From Oceanobacillus sp. HTM 045 (GTDB taxonomy: Bacteria; Pseudomonadota; Alphaproteobacteria; Rhodobacterales; Rhodobacteraceae), in assembly GCA_009733745.1 (NCBI GenBank), contig WNWL01000001.1, positions 1 to 64,000 on the forward strand: a stretch of 64,000 nt of DNA, in the 5' to 3' direction. The translations under genes were made by a program, and so were the position numbers. The notes below the pieces were generated by a model. The model did no database searches, had not been told where the DNA came from, and saw only the letters and a list, made by a program, of their open reading frames with translations. Below are positions 51,788 through 60,797 of the stretch, in pieces. Each line of letters opens with the position of its first letter. Position 1 is the first letter of the stretch.

Positions 51788-52402
51788 ATGATCCTTTACG
51801 GGCGCGACATGTCACCCTACGTGCGCCGCATCGCCTGCTGGTGCGCGCTCCAGGGCCGCGAGGTGGAGCGGCGCAAGCTCACCGTCGCCGGCGAGGATTT
51901 CGAGACGCTGCGCGGGCTCAACCCGGTGGTGCGCGTGCCGATCCTGATCCTCGACGACGGCACGCGGATGATCGAGACCTTCGCGATCTGCGACTGGCTC
52001 GACGAGACCGCGCCGGACCGGCGCCTCCTGCCCGAATCCGGCCTCGCCCGGCGCAACTGCCTCCAGCGGCTCGCGATCGCCAACTCGACCGCCGAGAAGG
52101 CCGTCGCGCTGGTCTACGACCGCAACCGCCGCCCGGCGGAGTACCACTGGGAGGAATGGCAGTCCCGGCTGAAGGACCAGATCGCCGGCGGCCTCGCCGA
52201 GCTGAATGCGCTCGCCCCGGAGGAAGGCTTCCACGGCGGCGACAGGCCCGACGGCTCCGACATCGCCATGGCGATCACCTTCGACTTCGTCGAGGTCCAG
52301 CACCCCGACATCCTCGAGGGCCGCTTCCCCCGCCTCGCCGCCTTCGCCGCCCGCGCCAACGCGCTGCCGGAGATCGGCGCGACAAAGCCGCTGCCGGGAT
52401 GA
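51788..52402 (+). CDS. Glutathione S-transferase family protein
   Basis: 204 residues from ATG 51788; longer frames in this region are noncoding. The thioredoxin-like N-terminal domain has LYGRDMSPYVRRIACWCAL, NPVVRVPILILDDG (cis-Pro) and MIETFAICDWLD (glutathione contact), followed by an all-helical C-terminal domain with DIAMAITFDFVE. It overlaps the acyl-CoA ligase start by 4 bases, so the two are co-expressed. Confidence 0.87.
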   Translation: MILYGRDMSPYVRRIACWCALQGREVERRKLTVAGEDFETLRGLNPVVRVPILILDDGTRMIETFAICDWLDETAPDRRLLPESGLARRNCLQRLAIANSTAEKAVALVYDRNRRPAEYHWEEWQSRLKDQIAGGLAELNALAPEEGFHGGDRPDGSDIAMAITFDFVEVQHPDILEGRFPRLAAFAARANALPEIGATKPLPG

Positions 52403-54030
52403 CCGAGATCGCGAGGGCGGAGAGCTGGGAAGCCCTCCGCGACGCCCACCGCTGGGACATTCCCGCCCGCTACAACATCGCCTGGGACATCTGCGACAAG
52501 TGGGCCGCGCGGGAGCCGGGCCGGCTCGCGCTGATCCACCCCCATGCGGGCGGCGTGCGGGAGTACAGCTTCGGCGAGCTCAAGCAGCTCTCCGACCGGC
52601 TGGCCAACATGCTCGCGGCGCATGGCGTCGCCCGCGGCGACCGGGTGGGCGTGCTGCTGCCGCAGTCGCCCGAGGCGCTGCTCACCCATCTCGCCGCCTA
52701 CAAGCTCGGCGCGGTGGTGGTGCCGCTCTTCACCCAGTTCGGGGCGGACGGTCTGCTGTACCGGATCGGCCATTCCGGCGTCTCCGCGCTGGTGACCGAC
52801 GACGCCAACCTGCCCAAGATCGCCGAGATCCGCGACGGGCTCGGCGGGCTCCGCCACGTCTTCTCCGTCACCGGCGCCTCCGATCACGCGCTGCCCTTCT
52901 GGCCGCTGCTGGAGAAGGCGTCCGACAGCCTCGCGATGGCCGATACCGGGCCGGACGACCCGGCCTTCATCTCCTACACCTCCGGCACCACCGGCCCGCC
53001 CAAGGGCGCGCTGCACGGGCACCGGGTGCTGCTCGGCCACGTCCCCGGCGTGCAGGCGGTGCACGAGTTCTTCCCCCGGCCCGGCGACCGGATGTGGACG
53101 CCGGCCGACTGGGCCTGGATGGGCGGGCTCTGCAACATCGCCATGCCCTCGCTGCGTTTCGGCGTGCCGCTGGTCGCCTTCCGGATGGAGCGGTTCGACC
53201 CCGAGGAGGCCTTCGCCCTGATGGCGCGGCACGGGGTGCGCAACGTCTTCTTCCCGCCGACCGCGCTCAAGCTGATGCGCCGGGTCGAGAACCCGGGCCG
53301 GTTCGGCCACGCGCTGCGTTCGGTCGGCTCCGGCGGCGAGAGCCTCGGCGCGGAGACGGTGGAATGGGGCCGCGAGGCGTTCGGGCTGACCATCAACGAG
53401 TTCTACGGCCAGACCGAGTGCAACATCGTGCTCGCCAACTGCGCCTCGATCATGGAGGTCCGCCTCGGCTCGATGGGCAAGCCGACCCCGGGCTCCGACG
53501 TCACCATCCTCGACGCGGAAGGCAACGAGCTACCCCCCGGCGAGACCGGCGAGATCGCCATCCACAAGCGCGACGCGGCGATGTTCCTCGGCTACTGGCA
53601 GGAACCGGAGAAGACGGCGGAAAAGTTCGTCGGCCCCTGGATGCGCACCGGCGACGAGGGCTCGCGCGACGCGGAGGGCTATTTCTGGTTCGGCTCGCGC
53701 ACCGACGACGTGATCACCTCGTCCGGCTACCGGGTCGGCCCTTCGGAGATCGAGCACTGCCTCGCCGCCCACCCGGCGGTGACGGTCGCGGCCTGCATCG
53801 GCGTGCCCGACCCGGTCCGCACCGAGGTTGTCCGCGCCTTCGTCAAGCTCTCGCCCGGCGTGAACGGCAGTCCGGAACTGGAGGAGGAACTCCGCCTCCA
53901 CGTCCGCAGCCGCCTCAGCCCCCATGTCGCGCCGCGCCAGGTGACCTTCGTCGACGAGATCCCGACGACCGCCACCGGCAAGCTGCTGAGAAGGGAATTG
54001 CGGCGCAAGGCGCTGGACGGGGAGATCTAG
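52399..54030 (+). CDS. Acyl-CoA synthetase (AMP-forming, ANL superfamily)
   Basis: 543 residues. Core motifs: ISYTSGTTGPPKGALHGHR (P-loop), NEFYGQTECNIVLANC (A5), MRTGDEGSRDAEGYFWFGSRTDDVI (A7/A8 hinge) and PTTATGKLLRRELR with the catalytic lysine (A10). The pattern WTPADWAWMGGL is typical of acetyl/medium-chain acyl-CoA synthetase-like members. It could activate a short or branched acid. Translationally coupled to the GST gene. Confidence 0.9.
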   Translation: MTEIARAESWEALRDAHRWDIPARYNIAWDICDKWAAREPGRLALIHPHAGGVREYSFGELKQLSDRLANMLAAHGVARGDRVGVLLPQSPEALLTHLAAYKLGAVVVPLFTQFGADGLLYRIGHSGVSALVTDDANLPKIAEIRDGLGGLRHVFSVTGASDHALPFWPLLEKASDSLAMADTGPDDPAFISYTSGTTGPPKGALHGHRVLLGHVPGVQAVHEFFPRPGDRMWTPADWAWMGGLCNIAMPSLRFGVPLVAFRMERFDPEEAFALMARHGVRNVFFPPTALKLMRRVENPGRFGHALRSVGSGGESLGAETVEWGREAFGLTINEFYGQTECNIVLANCASIMEVRLGSMGKPTPGSDVTILDAEGNELPPGETGEIAIHKRDAAMFLGYWQEPEKTAEKFVGPWMRTGDEGSRDAEGYFWFGSRTDDVITSSGYRVGPSEIEHCLAAHPAVTVAACIGVPDPVRTEVVRAFVKLSPGVNGSPELEEELRLHVRSRLSPHVAPRQVTFVDEIPTTATGKLLRRELRRKALDGEI

Positions 54031-54079
54031 GGCAGGGGCTCTGTAAGCAGCGCCTTCCCCGCCGCCGCTCGTGGTAAGC

Positions 54080-54245
54080 GAGTAGGGACACGACCGGCCC
54101 TGGTCGGGCGTGGTACTTCTTCCGGGTTTGCTTGATTTATCCCTGTAACCCCTCTCGCCTTTCGATCCTCTTGTAACATCCAAGAACGCCCGGCCCGGGG
54201 GAGGGCCGGACGTGGCCCGCGCTAGCCGCTCGTGCCGTGGCGGGT
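54080..54245 (+). repeat. Intergenic palindromic repeat, copy A
   Basis: About 165 bases. It has a left hairpin region (gacacgaccggccctggtcg, then ggcgtggt), an AT-richer middle with ttgcttgatttatccc, and a right hairpin (cccggcccgggggagggccg). The same order is found in copy B, 317 bases to the right, and inverted in copies C and D. No gene is present in 54031-54646. Confidence 0.8.
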
Positions 54246-54394
54246 CGGTGTGTTTCGATCTAGCGGCCACCGACTTCTGGCGAATCCGCTTGGGGTTCGA
54301 GGCGTGCTGTCGGTGAATTTGATGGTCTGGAGAGAATAGCGCGACCCGGCGCTACGCCCGGAGCCACGCGCCAACCACTCCATGAGGTCAGCGC

Positions 54395-54562
54395 GGAGGG
54401 ACACGACCGGCCCTGGTCGGGCGTGGTGCCCCACCGGGGCTGCTTGGTTTATCCCCGCACCCCCTCCCGCCATCGGAGCCATTTGCAGCGTTGCGAAACG
54501 CCCGGCCCGGGGGAGGGCCGGGCGTGGCCCGGGCTGGTCGCCCGGGCTGTGGCTGATCGGTG
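54395..54562 (+). repeat. Intergenic palindromic repeat, copy B (direct to A)
   Basis: The opening gggacacgaccggccctggt and following cgggcgtggt are identical to copy A. The middle reads gcttggtttatcccc, and the right hairpin gcccggccc-ggggga-gggccgggc is perfect. It continues with gtggcccgggctggtcgcc. The internal spacer has diverged from A by about a third, so the hairpin ends are what is conserved. Confidence 0.8.
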
Positions 54563-54646
54563 TGCCCTTGCCCAGCTTCCCAACGTCGGGCGGCCGGGTT
54601 TTGCGAAGAGCGCGTGCCGGGAAGTGACGCTCATCAGTGCAACCCG

Positions 54647-54895
54647 CTAAGCCGCGTGCACCAGCCGCAGGCCCCGTTCCACCGGCTCCGGCATCTCCGC
54701 CCGCGGCTCGCAGGCTACCTTGGCCAGCACCATGCCCGCGGCGCAGACGAACAGCATGCCGGCGGAGAGCAGCGCCCGCACCGGGGCGGAGACCTCCAGC
54801 AGCCAGATCCCGCCCAGCGTCGTGCCCAGCGCCAGCGCGAGGCAGGCGAGGCAGAGCGCGACGGCCAGCGCGCGCGGCGGCGTCTCGCCGCTCAC
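54647..54895 (-). CDS. Small membrane protein, two transmembrane helices
   Basis: 82 residues from GTG 54895, overlapping the stop of the upstream gene by 4 bases. Hydrophobic helices at about 9-31 (ALAVALCLACLALALGTTLG) and 40-62 (ALLSAGMLFVCAAGMVLAKV) are followed by a charged C-terminus. Probably a subunit or accessory of the small protein encoded just upstream. Unrecognised. Confidence 0.6.
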   Translation of the reverse strand: MSGETPPRALAVALCLACLALALGTTLGGIWLLEVSAPVRALLSAGMLFVCAAGMVLAKVACEPRAEMPEPVERGLRLVHAA

Positions 54896-55188
54896 CCGTC
54901 CGCCCTCCGGTCGAGCAGCGCGGCAACCTCCAGCGCCAGCCGGTCCGCCTCCGCCCCCGACGGCTCCGCCCCGAACAGGCGGCCCATCTCCTGCGCCTCG
55001 ACCTCGGCCTCCAGCCGGCGCACCGCCCGTTCCAGCGCCGCGCCACCACGTTCCGCAAGCGCCGCCTGCGCCCGCGCCAGAACGTCCCGGGCCATGCCCC
55101 GGCCCTGCTCGACCAGCGCCCGCGCCGCGGGCCGGACCGGCCCCGTGCGGAAGATCGGCTTCAATTCCCCGAACATCTCCATCTCCAT
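54892..55188 (-). CDS. Small coiled-coil protein
   Basis: 98 residues from ATG 55188; a longer upstream frame to 55683 is antisense to the antiporter gene. Sequence MEMEMFGELKPIF, then heptad-like Ala/Arg/Glu-rich segments (ALAERGGAALERAVRRLEAE), suggests a helical bundle or coiled coil. It overlaps the small membrane protein gene, so they are probably expressed together. Confidence 0.6.
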   Translation of the reverse strand: MEMEMFGELKPIFRTGPVRPAARALVEQGRGMARDVLARAQAALAERGGAALERAVRRLEAEVEAQEMGRLFGAEPSGAEADRLALEVAALLDRRADG

Positions 55189-55356
55189 TTGACCAGCGTT
55201 CAATAACCGGGCTGCGAAAAGGCCCGGCGCACCGGGCCCATGGCAGTAGGTAGCACATTCCTGAACGCGGTTCAATAATCGCAACCCGAGAATCCCGCGC
55301 CGCTGGTATCGGGGCGCGGCTCTGCTAGGGTGTGCGCCGCAAGATGAGGGGGGCAG

Positions 55357-57228
55357 ATGCTCGACAATCCGGTGCATGTCTTCGCGCTCGTGGGCGCGCT
55401 GGGCGTCGGCTCGCAGTGGCTGGCGGTGCGCCTGCACCTGCCGGCCATCGTGTTCATGCTGGCCGCCGGCGTGCTGGCCGGGCCGGTCACGGGGCTGCTC
55501 GACCCCTCGGCCAGCTTCGGTGAGCTGTTCCGGCCCATCGTCGCCGTCGCCGTGGCGCTGATCCTGTTCGAGGGCGGCTTCACGCTGAACTTCCACGAGC
55601 TGAAGGACAGCGCCCCGGCGGTCAAGCGCCTCTGCACGGTCGGCGCGCTGCTGGCCTGGGCGCTCTTCGCCGCCGCCGCGCATCTCGTCGCCGGGCTCTC
55701 ATGGGAGACCTCCGCCGTCTTCGGCGGCATCCTCGTCATCACCGGGCCGACCGTGGTGATCCCGCTCCTGAGGCAGGCCCGGCTCGCGCCGCGCCCGGCC
55801 TCGATCCTGCGCTGGGAGGCGATCGTCAACGACCCCGTCGGCGCGCTCCTCGCCGTGCTGGCCTTCGAGGTTGTGGCCGCCCTCGCGGGGGCGGAAGGCG
55901 GCATCGGCGCCGCCGCGTGGCATCTCGTCCTCGGCATCGCCGTCGCCTCCGCGGTGGGCTACGCGGCGGGCAAGGTGCTGGTCGCCGGGTTCCGCGGCGG
56001 CTGGGTGCCGGAATACATGAAGGCCCCGGTGCTGATCGCCGTCGTTCTCGGCGTCTACGCCTCGACCGACACGGTGCTGCACGAGAGCGGGCTGCTCGCC
56101 GTCACCGTGATGGGCGTTGTGATGGCCAATGCCCGCCTGCCGGCGCTGGAGGAGCTGCAGCGGTTCAAGGAGCACGTCACCGTCCTGCTCGTATCCGGCG
56201 TCTTCGTCCTGCTGGCGGCGGATCTCGACCCCGAGATGCTGGCGCTGCTCGACTGGCGCGCGGCGCTGTTCGTCGCGGCGGTGATGCTGATCGCCCGGCC
56301 GCTCGCGGTGATGACCGTGCTCGCCGGCACCAATGCCTCGATGAAGGAGCGCGCCTTCATCGGCTGGATGGCCCCGCGCGGCGTGGTCGCCGTGGCGGTC
56401 TCGGGCTTCTTCGGCGGCAGGCTGACGGAACTCGGCATCGCCGACGGCTTCATGCTCGCCCCGCTCGCCTTCGCGGTCGTCACCGTCACCGTGGTGGTGC
56501 ACGGCTTCACCATCCGCCCGCTCGCCCGCGCCACCGGGCTGATCTCGACCGAGCGGCCCGGCGTGCTGGTCCTCGGCGGCTCGCGCTGGACTGTCGGCCT
56601 CGCCCGCGCCTTCAAGGCGGCGGAGGTGCCGGTGCTGATCGCCGACCGCAACTGGCAGCGCATCGCCCCGGCCCGCTTCGCCGAGATCCCGACATGGTAC
56701 GGCGAGCTGCTGTCGGAGGCGGCGGAGCACTCCATCGACATCGGCGCCTACGGCTACCTCGTCGCCGCCACCGACAACGACGCCTACAACGCGCTGGTCT
56801 GCACCGATTTCGGCCCGGAAATGGGCCGCGACGCGGTGTTCCAGATCGGCCGCCACGAGGCGACGGAAGGCCACCGCCACATGCCCGCATCGCTCGGCGG
56901 GCGCACGCTGCTCGGCTCCGGCGCCGACTTCCGCGAGCTGGAAAAGCGCATGATCGCCGGCTGGACCTTCACCCGCACCCGGCTGACCGAGGAATACGGC
57001 TGGGAGACCTATCTCTCCGACCGCGCCGCGGAGGCCGAGACCGTGGCGCTGATCCGCGGCAAGCAGGTCCTGTTCTTCGAGAAGGCCAGCAAGCTCCAGC
57101 CCAGGGCGGACGACATCGTCCTCGCCTTCGGCCCGCCGAAGCCGGAAGGCGCGAAGAGGGACGACCCGTCCGACGGGGCAGGGCAGGCGGCCGGTTCCGC
57201 GAAGGACGACGACGCCGAGCGGGTGTAG
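55357..57228 (+). CDS. Cation:proton antiporter, CPA1/NhaP type with C-terminal RCK-like domain
   Basis: 623 residues. About twelve transmembrane helices (AIVFMLAAGVLAGPVTGLL, ILFEGGFTLNF, GILVITGPTVVIPLL, NDPVGALLAVLAFE with the conserved ND, GWMAPRGVVAVAVSGFF) form an NhaP-like antiporter. Residues ~400-600 (VLVLGGSRWTVGLARAFKAAEVPVLIADRN, NDAYNALVCTDFGPEMG) form a nucleotide-binding RCK/TrkA-N-like regulatory domain. A charged, probably disordered C-terminus ends the protein. It exchanges Na+ or K+ for protons, presumably under ligand control. Confidence 0.92.
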   Translation: MLDNPVHVFALVGALGVGSQWLAVRLHLPAIVFMLAAGVLAGPVTGLLDPSASFGELFRPIVAVAVALILFEGGFTLNFHELKDSAPAVKRLCTVGALLAWALFAAAAHLVAGLSWETSAVFGGILVITGPTVVIPLLRQARLAPRPASILRWEAIVNDPVGALLAVLAFEVVAALAGAEGGIGAAAWHLVLGIAVASAVGYAAGKVLVAGFRGGWVPEYMKAPVLIAVVLGVYASTDTVLHESGLLAVTVMGVVMANARLPALEELQRFKEHVTVLLVSGVFVLLAADLDPEMLALLDWRAALFVAAVMLIARPLAVMTVLAGTNASMKERAFIGWMAPRGVVAVAVSGFFGGRLTELGIADGFMLAPLAFAVVTVTVVVHGFTIRPLARATGLISTERPGVLVLGGSRWTVGLARAFKAAEVPVLIADRNWQRIAPARFAEIPTWYGELLSEAAEHSIDIGAYGYLVAATDNDAYNALVCTDFGPEMGRDAVFQIGRHEATEGHRHMPASLGGRTLLGSGADFRELEKRMIAGWTFTRTRLTEEYGWETYLSDRAAEAETVALIRGKQVLFFEKASKLQPRADDIVLAFGPPKPEGAKRDDPSDGAGQAAGSAKDDDAERV

Positions 57229-57282
57229 GCGGTGGCAGGGTCCGCCACGGCGCGGGCTTTCACGCTCGCCACAGGGACCATC

Positions 57283-57466
57283 AGCCGAAGAGCCGGGCGC
57301 CCCGTCCCGCCCCAGCCCGGGCGACCAGCCCGGGCCACGCCCGGCCCTCCCCGGGGCCGGGCGTTTTGCAATGCTGCAAGGGGTTCTGAGGGCGGGAGGG
57401 GGGGCGGAGATAAATCAAGCAATCCTGGCGAGGCACCACGCCCGTCCAGGGCCGGTCATGTCCCTA
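57283..57466 (-). repeat. Intergenic palindromic repeat, copy C (inverted to A/B)
   Basis: Read on the minus strand the element shows the same parts as A and B: gggacatgaccggccctgga, then cgggcgtggtgcc, gattgcttgatttatctcc, the right hairpin cccggccccggggagggccgg and gcgtggcccgggctggtcgcc. The antiporter gene ends 55 bases before it. Confidence 0.78.
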
Positions 57467-57519
57467 AGCGCTCACTACGAGCGACTCTGGCCAGCCATGT
57501 GTCGCTGCCGCCCGATATC

Positions 57520-57665
57520 AGGGCGCCCCGATCAGCCGTAGCCCGCGCGACCAGCCCGGGCGTCCTCTGACGATGCAAATGGATCCGAGGGCGGGAGGGG
57601 ATGCAGGCATAAACCAAGCAAACCCAACACAGCACCACGCCCGACCAGGGCCGGGCGTGTCCCTT
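57520..57665 (-). repeat. Intergenic palindromic repeat, copy D (inverted to A/B)
   Basis: On the minus strand it reads gggacacgcccggccctggt, then cgggcgtggt, ttgcttggtttatgcc, a spacer with ggatccatttgcatcg, and a shortened right end (gcccgggctggtcgcgcggg). The central ggccc hairpin is missing. It lies 54 bases after copy C and 41 before the DUF4157 gene's stop. No gene is present in 57229-57705. Confidence 0.75.
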
Positions 57666-57705
57666 CTCGCTCACCACCTCCGGCAGCAGCCGGGAGGTCG
57701 CCCCA

Positions 57706-59184
57706 TCACCCCGGGATCTCGTTCGGCAGCGGGTACTCGAACTCGCCGAGCGACACGCCGTTGCGCTCGATCGGCACGCCGTAGCCCTTCAGGATCACCA
57801 TGACCTCGTGGTAGGTGTGGATCTCCGCCCGCTTCTGGTTCGCGTGCCGGTTCCAGAAGGCGAACAGCGCCAGGCAGATGTAGCGCATCGTCACCTTGTC
57901 CTCGTCGGTCAGCACGAAGCCCTTGCCGGCGTGCAGGTTCAGCAGGCCGAGCACGTAATAGGCCACCCGCAGCACCTGCATCGTCGTCGCCGAGGGGCCG
58001 GCGCCGAGGCGCACGTTGTGGGCCCGGGCGAAGCGCACCCACTCGCTGTTCTCGTTGACGTTCCAGTGCGTGTCGCGGGCGTCCTCGAAGGCGATCTTGT
58101 ACTCGATGAAGTCGTCCGGGATGAAATCGCGGAACACCATCGCGTAATCGCAGAGGAAGGCGGCGATCTTGTAGGACGCGGTGTCCTTGTGCCGGGCGAA
58201 ATGTGCCAGCGCGTCGGTCAGCGAGCGCGACTTGCTCCGCTTCACCCCGCTGATCGCCTTGGAATAGAAGTAGGCGTAGCGCCCCGCATCCGACCCGCCG
58301 AAATCGAACTGGTCGGTGAAATCGTCGAAGCTGTCATAGTCGCTGTTCTCCAGCGATGTCTTGATGTCCGGGATCGCCCAGTACTTCTTCTTGTTGGCGA
58401 CGATCTCGCCGTGGACGGTGGTCAGGTTGGTGATGAACACGTTCAGCCAGGCCTTGATCGTGGCGCTCTGGTCGACCCGCTTGGCGAGGTCGCACTCGAT
58501 CTGCTTCGACTCGGTCGAGCGCACCCGCCCGATCAGCGCCCGGACCAGCTCGTCCACGCCGCCGAACTGCTTGCGGTGGCCCTTCTTCTTCGGGCTGAAA
58601 TAGCTCTGGCTGACCGGCGCCTCGACCCAGTGCTTCAGCTTGGTCTTGATCTTGCCGCGCTCCTTGGTGCTGACGCCCTTCTGCTTCATCACCGGGTTGT
58701 CCTGCACCGCCTGCCAGAGGTCGTTGAAGGAAAAGCGCCGCCCGCCGATCTCGACGACCGGCTGCAGCACGCCGGCCTCGGCGCAGCACGCGAAATCGCC
58801 CTCGGCTGAGAGCATGGTCTGCACGAAGCCCGCGCGCTCCCGCGCCGAGCCGAAGGGCGAGCAGAACAGCGCCGCCGCCAGCTCCGCCTCCGCCTCCAGC
58901 GTGCGGTCGACCACCGGCGCGCCGCCGGCGCCCGGCTGCACGCGGCCGCGGCGCTGCTGCACGACGTGGGTCAGCTCGTGCGCCAGCACGCGCATCCGCG
59001 CCGGGCGCTCCGCCTCCAGCACCGCCGCGTCGAGATGGATGGTCTCGCCCCCGGTCAGCGCCGCCGCGCCGTTCTCGGCGGGCAGGCCGTCGACCACGAT
59101 GGTCACGCCCTCGAAGCTGGTCCCGAAGAAGCGCTCCAGCGCGTCGCGGTCTGCGGTCTCGACGATTCCTGCACGGTCGATCAT
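57706..59184 (-). CDS. DUF4157 (eCIS-core) protein with HELTH motif and unknown C-terminal domain
   Basis: 492 residues from ATG 59184, preceded by aggtgggg. Residues ~15-80 are a DUF4157 domain (LERFFGTSFEGVTI, ETIHLDAAVL, then MRVLAHELTHVVQQRRGRVQPG), with the metal site H69-E70-x-x-H73. The remaining ~400 residues (KQKGVSTKERGKIKTKLKHW, SKAISGVKRSKSRSLTDAL, WNVNENSEWVRFARAHNVRLG) are not recognised. DUF4157 is common in cargo of extracellular contractile injection systems and other secreted effectors. No injection-system genes are in the window. Likely an orphan effector or toxin, or a processing-dependent secreted protein. Confidence 0.85.
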   Translation of the reverse strand: MIDRAGIVETADRDALERFFGTSFEGVTIVVDGLPAENGAAALTGGETIHLDAAVLEAERPARMRVLAHELTHVVQQRRGRVQPGAGGAPVVDRTLEAEAELAAALFCSPFGSARERAGFVQTMLSAEGDFACCAEAGVLQPVVEIGGRRFSFNDLWQAVQDNPVMKQKGVSTKERGKIKTKLKHWVEAPVSQSYFSPKKKGHRKQFGGVDELVRALIGRVRSTESKQIECDLAKRVDQSATIKAWLNVFITNLTTVHGEIVANKKKYWAIPDIKTSLENSDYDSFDDFTDQFDFGGSDAGRYAYFYSKAISGVKRSKSRSLTDALAHFARHKDTASYKIAAFLCDYAMVFRDFIPDDFIEYKIAFEDARDTHWNVNENSEWVRFARAHNVRLGAGPSATTMQVLRVAYYVLGLLNLHAGKGFVLTDEDKVTMRYICLALFAFWNRHANQKRAEIHTYHEVMVILKGYGVPIERNGVSLGEFEYPLPNEIPG

Positions 59185-59401
59185 GGCCTGGTCCCCACCT
59201 GGATGCCGCTGGCCGCCCCTCGCGGCCGCTCCGGTGAGGTCGAGATGGGCGGGGGCGGGGCCTGTCACAATTCCGCCATGACGCGAAACCGTTGCCCGTT
59301 TTCGGGAAACCGGGGCCGGGGGGCACGCCATCCCGTCTCCGCGGCGGATTGCAGAAACCCGGAACCGGCCATATGTTCCCGTCAAGGACGGGAGGAATAC
59401 C

Positions 59402-60406
59402 ATGCAACCGCTCATCGATCCGTTCGCGCGCGCGATCACCTACCTGCGCGTCTCCGTGACGGACCGCTGCGACTTTCGCTGCGTCTACTGCATGGCGGAG
59501 CACATGGAGTTCCTGCCCAAGAAGGAACTGCTGACGCTCGAGGAGCTTGACCGGCTCTGCACCGCCTTCGTCGATCTCGGCGTGCGCAAGCTGCGCATCA
59601 CCGGCGGCGAGCCGCTGGTCCGGCGCAACATCATGTGGTTCTTCGAGCGGATGGGCCGGCACCTCCAGTCCGGCGACCTGGAAGAGCTGACCCTCACCAC
59701 CAACGGCTCCCAGCTCCGCCGCTTCGCGCAGCAACTCGCCGACGTGGGCGTGAAGCGGGTCAACGTCTCGCTCGACACGCTCGACGAGAAGAAATTCGCC
59801 GCCATCACCCGCTGGGGCCGGCTCGCGCAGGTGCTCGACGGCGTCGACGCCGCGCAGGAAGCCGGGCTCCACGTCAAGATCAACGCCGTGGCGCTCAAGG
59901 GCACCAACGACGACGAGATCTTCACGCTGGCCGAATGGTGCGCCTCCCGCGGCATGGACCTGACCTTCATCGAGGTCATGCCGATGGGCGATCTCGGCAA
60001 CGAGGACCGGCTCGACCAGTACTACGCGCTCGACCAGCTCCGCGCCGACCTCTCGGCCCGCTACACGCTGACCGACATCCCCTACAAGACCGGCGGCCCG
60101 GCCCGTTACATGCGGGTCGAGGAGACCGGCCAGCGGATCGGCTTCATCACGCCGCTGACCCACAATTTCTGCGAAAGCTGCAACCGCGTGCGGCTGACCT
60201 GCACCGGCCAGCTCTACATGTGCCTCGGCCAGGACGACGACGCCAACCTGATGCGCCCGCTGCGCGAGCATCCCGGCGACGACGCGCCGCTGCACGCCGC
60301 GATCCGCGAGGCGATCACCCGCAAGCCGAAGGGCCACGACTTCGACTACTCGCGCCAGCGGGTCGAGGGCGAGGTCGCCCGGCACATGAGCGTCACCGGC
60401 GGCTGA
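59402..60406 (+). CDS. moaA: GTP 3',8-cyclase (molybdenum cofactor biosynthesis)
   Basis: 334 residues. The radical-SAM cluster motif C-x3-C-x2-C ([11 protein letters not shown]), the GGEP motif ([11 protein letters not shown]), the second 4Fe-4S site ([21 protein letters not shown]) and the essential C-terminal Gly-Gly (SVTGG) are all present. It converts GTP to 3',8-cyclo-GTP in the first step of molybdopterin synthesis. No other moa gene is adjacent. RBS gacgggaggaat. Confidence 0.95.
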   Translation: MQPLIDPFARAITYLRVSVTDRCDFRCVYCMAEHMEFLPKKELLTLEELDRLCTAFVDLGVRKLRITGGEPLVRRNIMWFFERMGRHLQSGDLEELTLTTNGSQLRRFAQQLADVGVKRVNVSLDTLDEKKFAAITRWGRLAQVLDGVDAAQEAGLHVKINAVALKGTNDDEIFTLAEWCASRGMDLTFIEVMPMGDLGNEDRLDQYYALDQLRADLSARYTLTDIPYKTGGPARYMRVEETGQRIGFITPLTHNFCESCNRVRLTCTGQLYMCLGQDDDANLMRPLREHPGDDAPLHAAIREAITRKPKGHDFDYSRQRVEGEVARHMSVTGG

Positions 60407-60797
60407 TCCGCCCTGACGCCCCTTTCCCGCAGGGCCAAGGCAGCCGCGACGCGCGCGAAGCGTTGCGGTTGGTAACCTTTCGTAAAGGAATCGCCACCAC
60501 CCTTCCGGCATTGGAGTTTGGCGCGCATTGCCAATTCGGTGACTTGTACGTGCGTCTGGTTTCAAGCAGTGGTTCAGGGCGTATCAGGCGGGTCGCGGGG
60601 CTGCGGCCCGCCTTTTACTTCGCACCCGTCCCGCCCCGTCCGCGCCATTCTCCCGCCTTCCGCCGGTCCCCCGCGCCCGCCGCGTGACCTGCCGCGTGAC
60701 CTTGCGTCTGATCCGCGCCAGCGGCCCCGCCGAAACGCTTGTCCCCGGGCGAGCAGCCGCATAGCTTGGCGCCAACCAGAACATTCCGGGGGAACAC
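60407..60797. other. 391-bp intergenic region after moaA
   Basis: No gene-like frame and no tRNA. The second half is GC-rich; the region should carry the promoter of the fuconate-type operon that begins at 60798 (RBS gggggaa). I see no clear operator. Confidence 0.5.
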
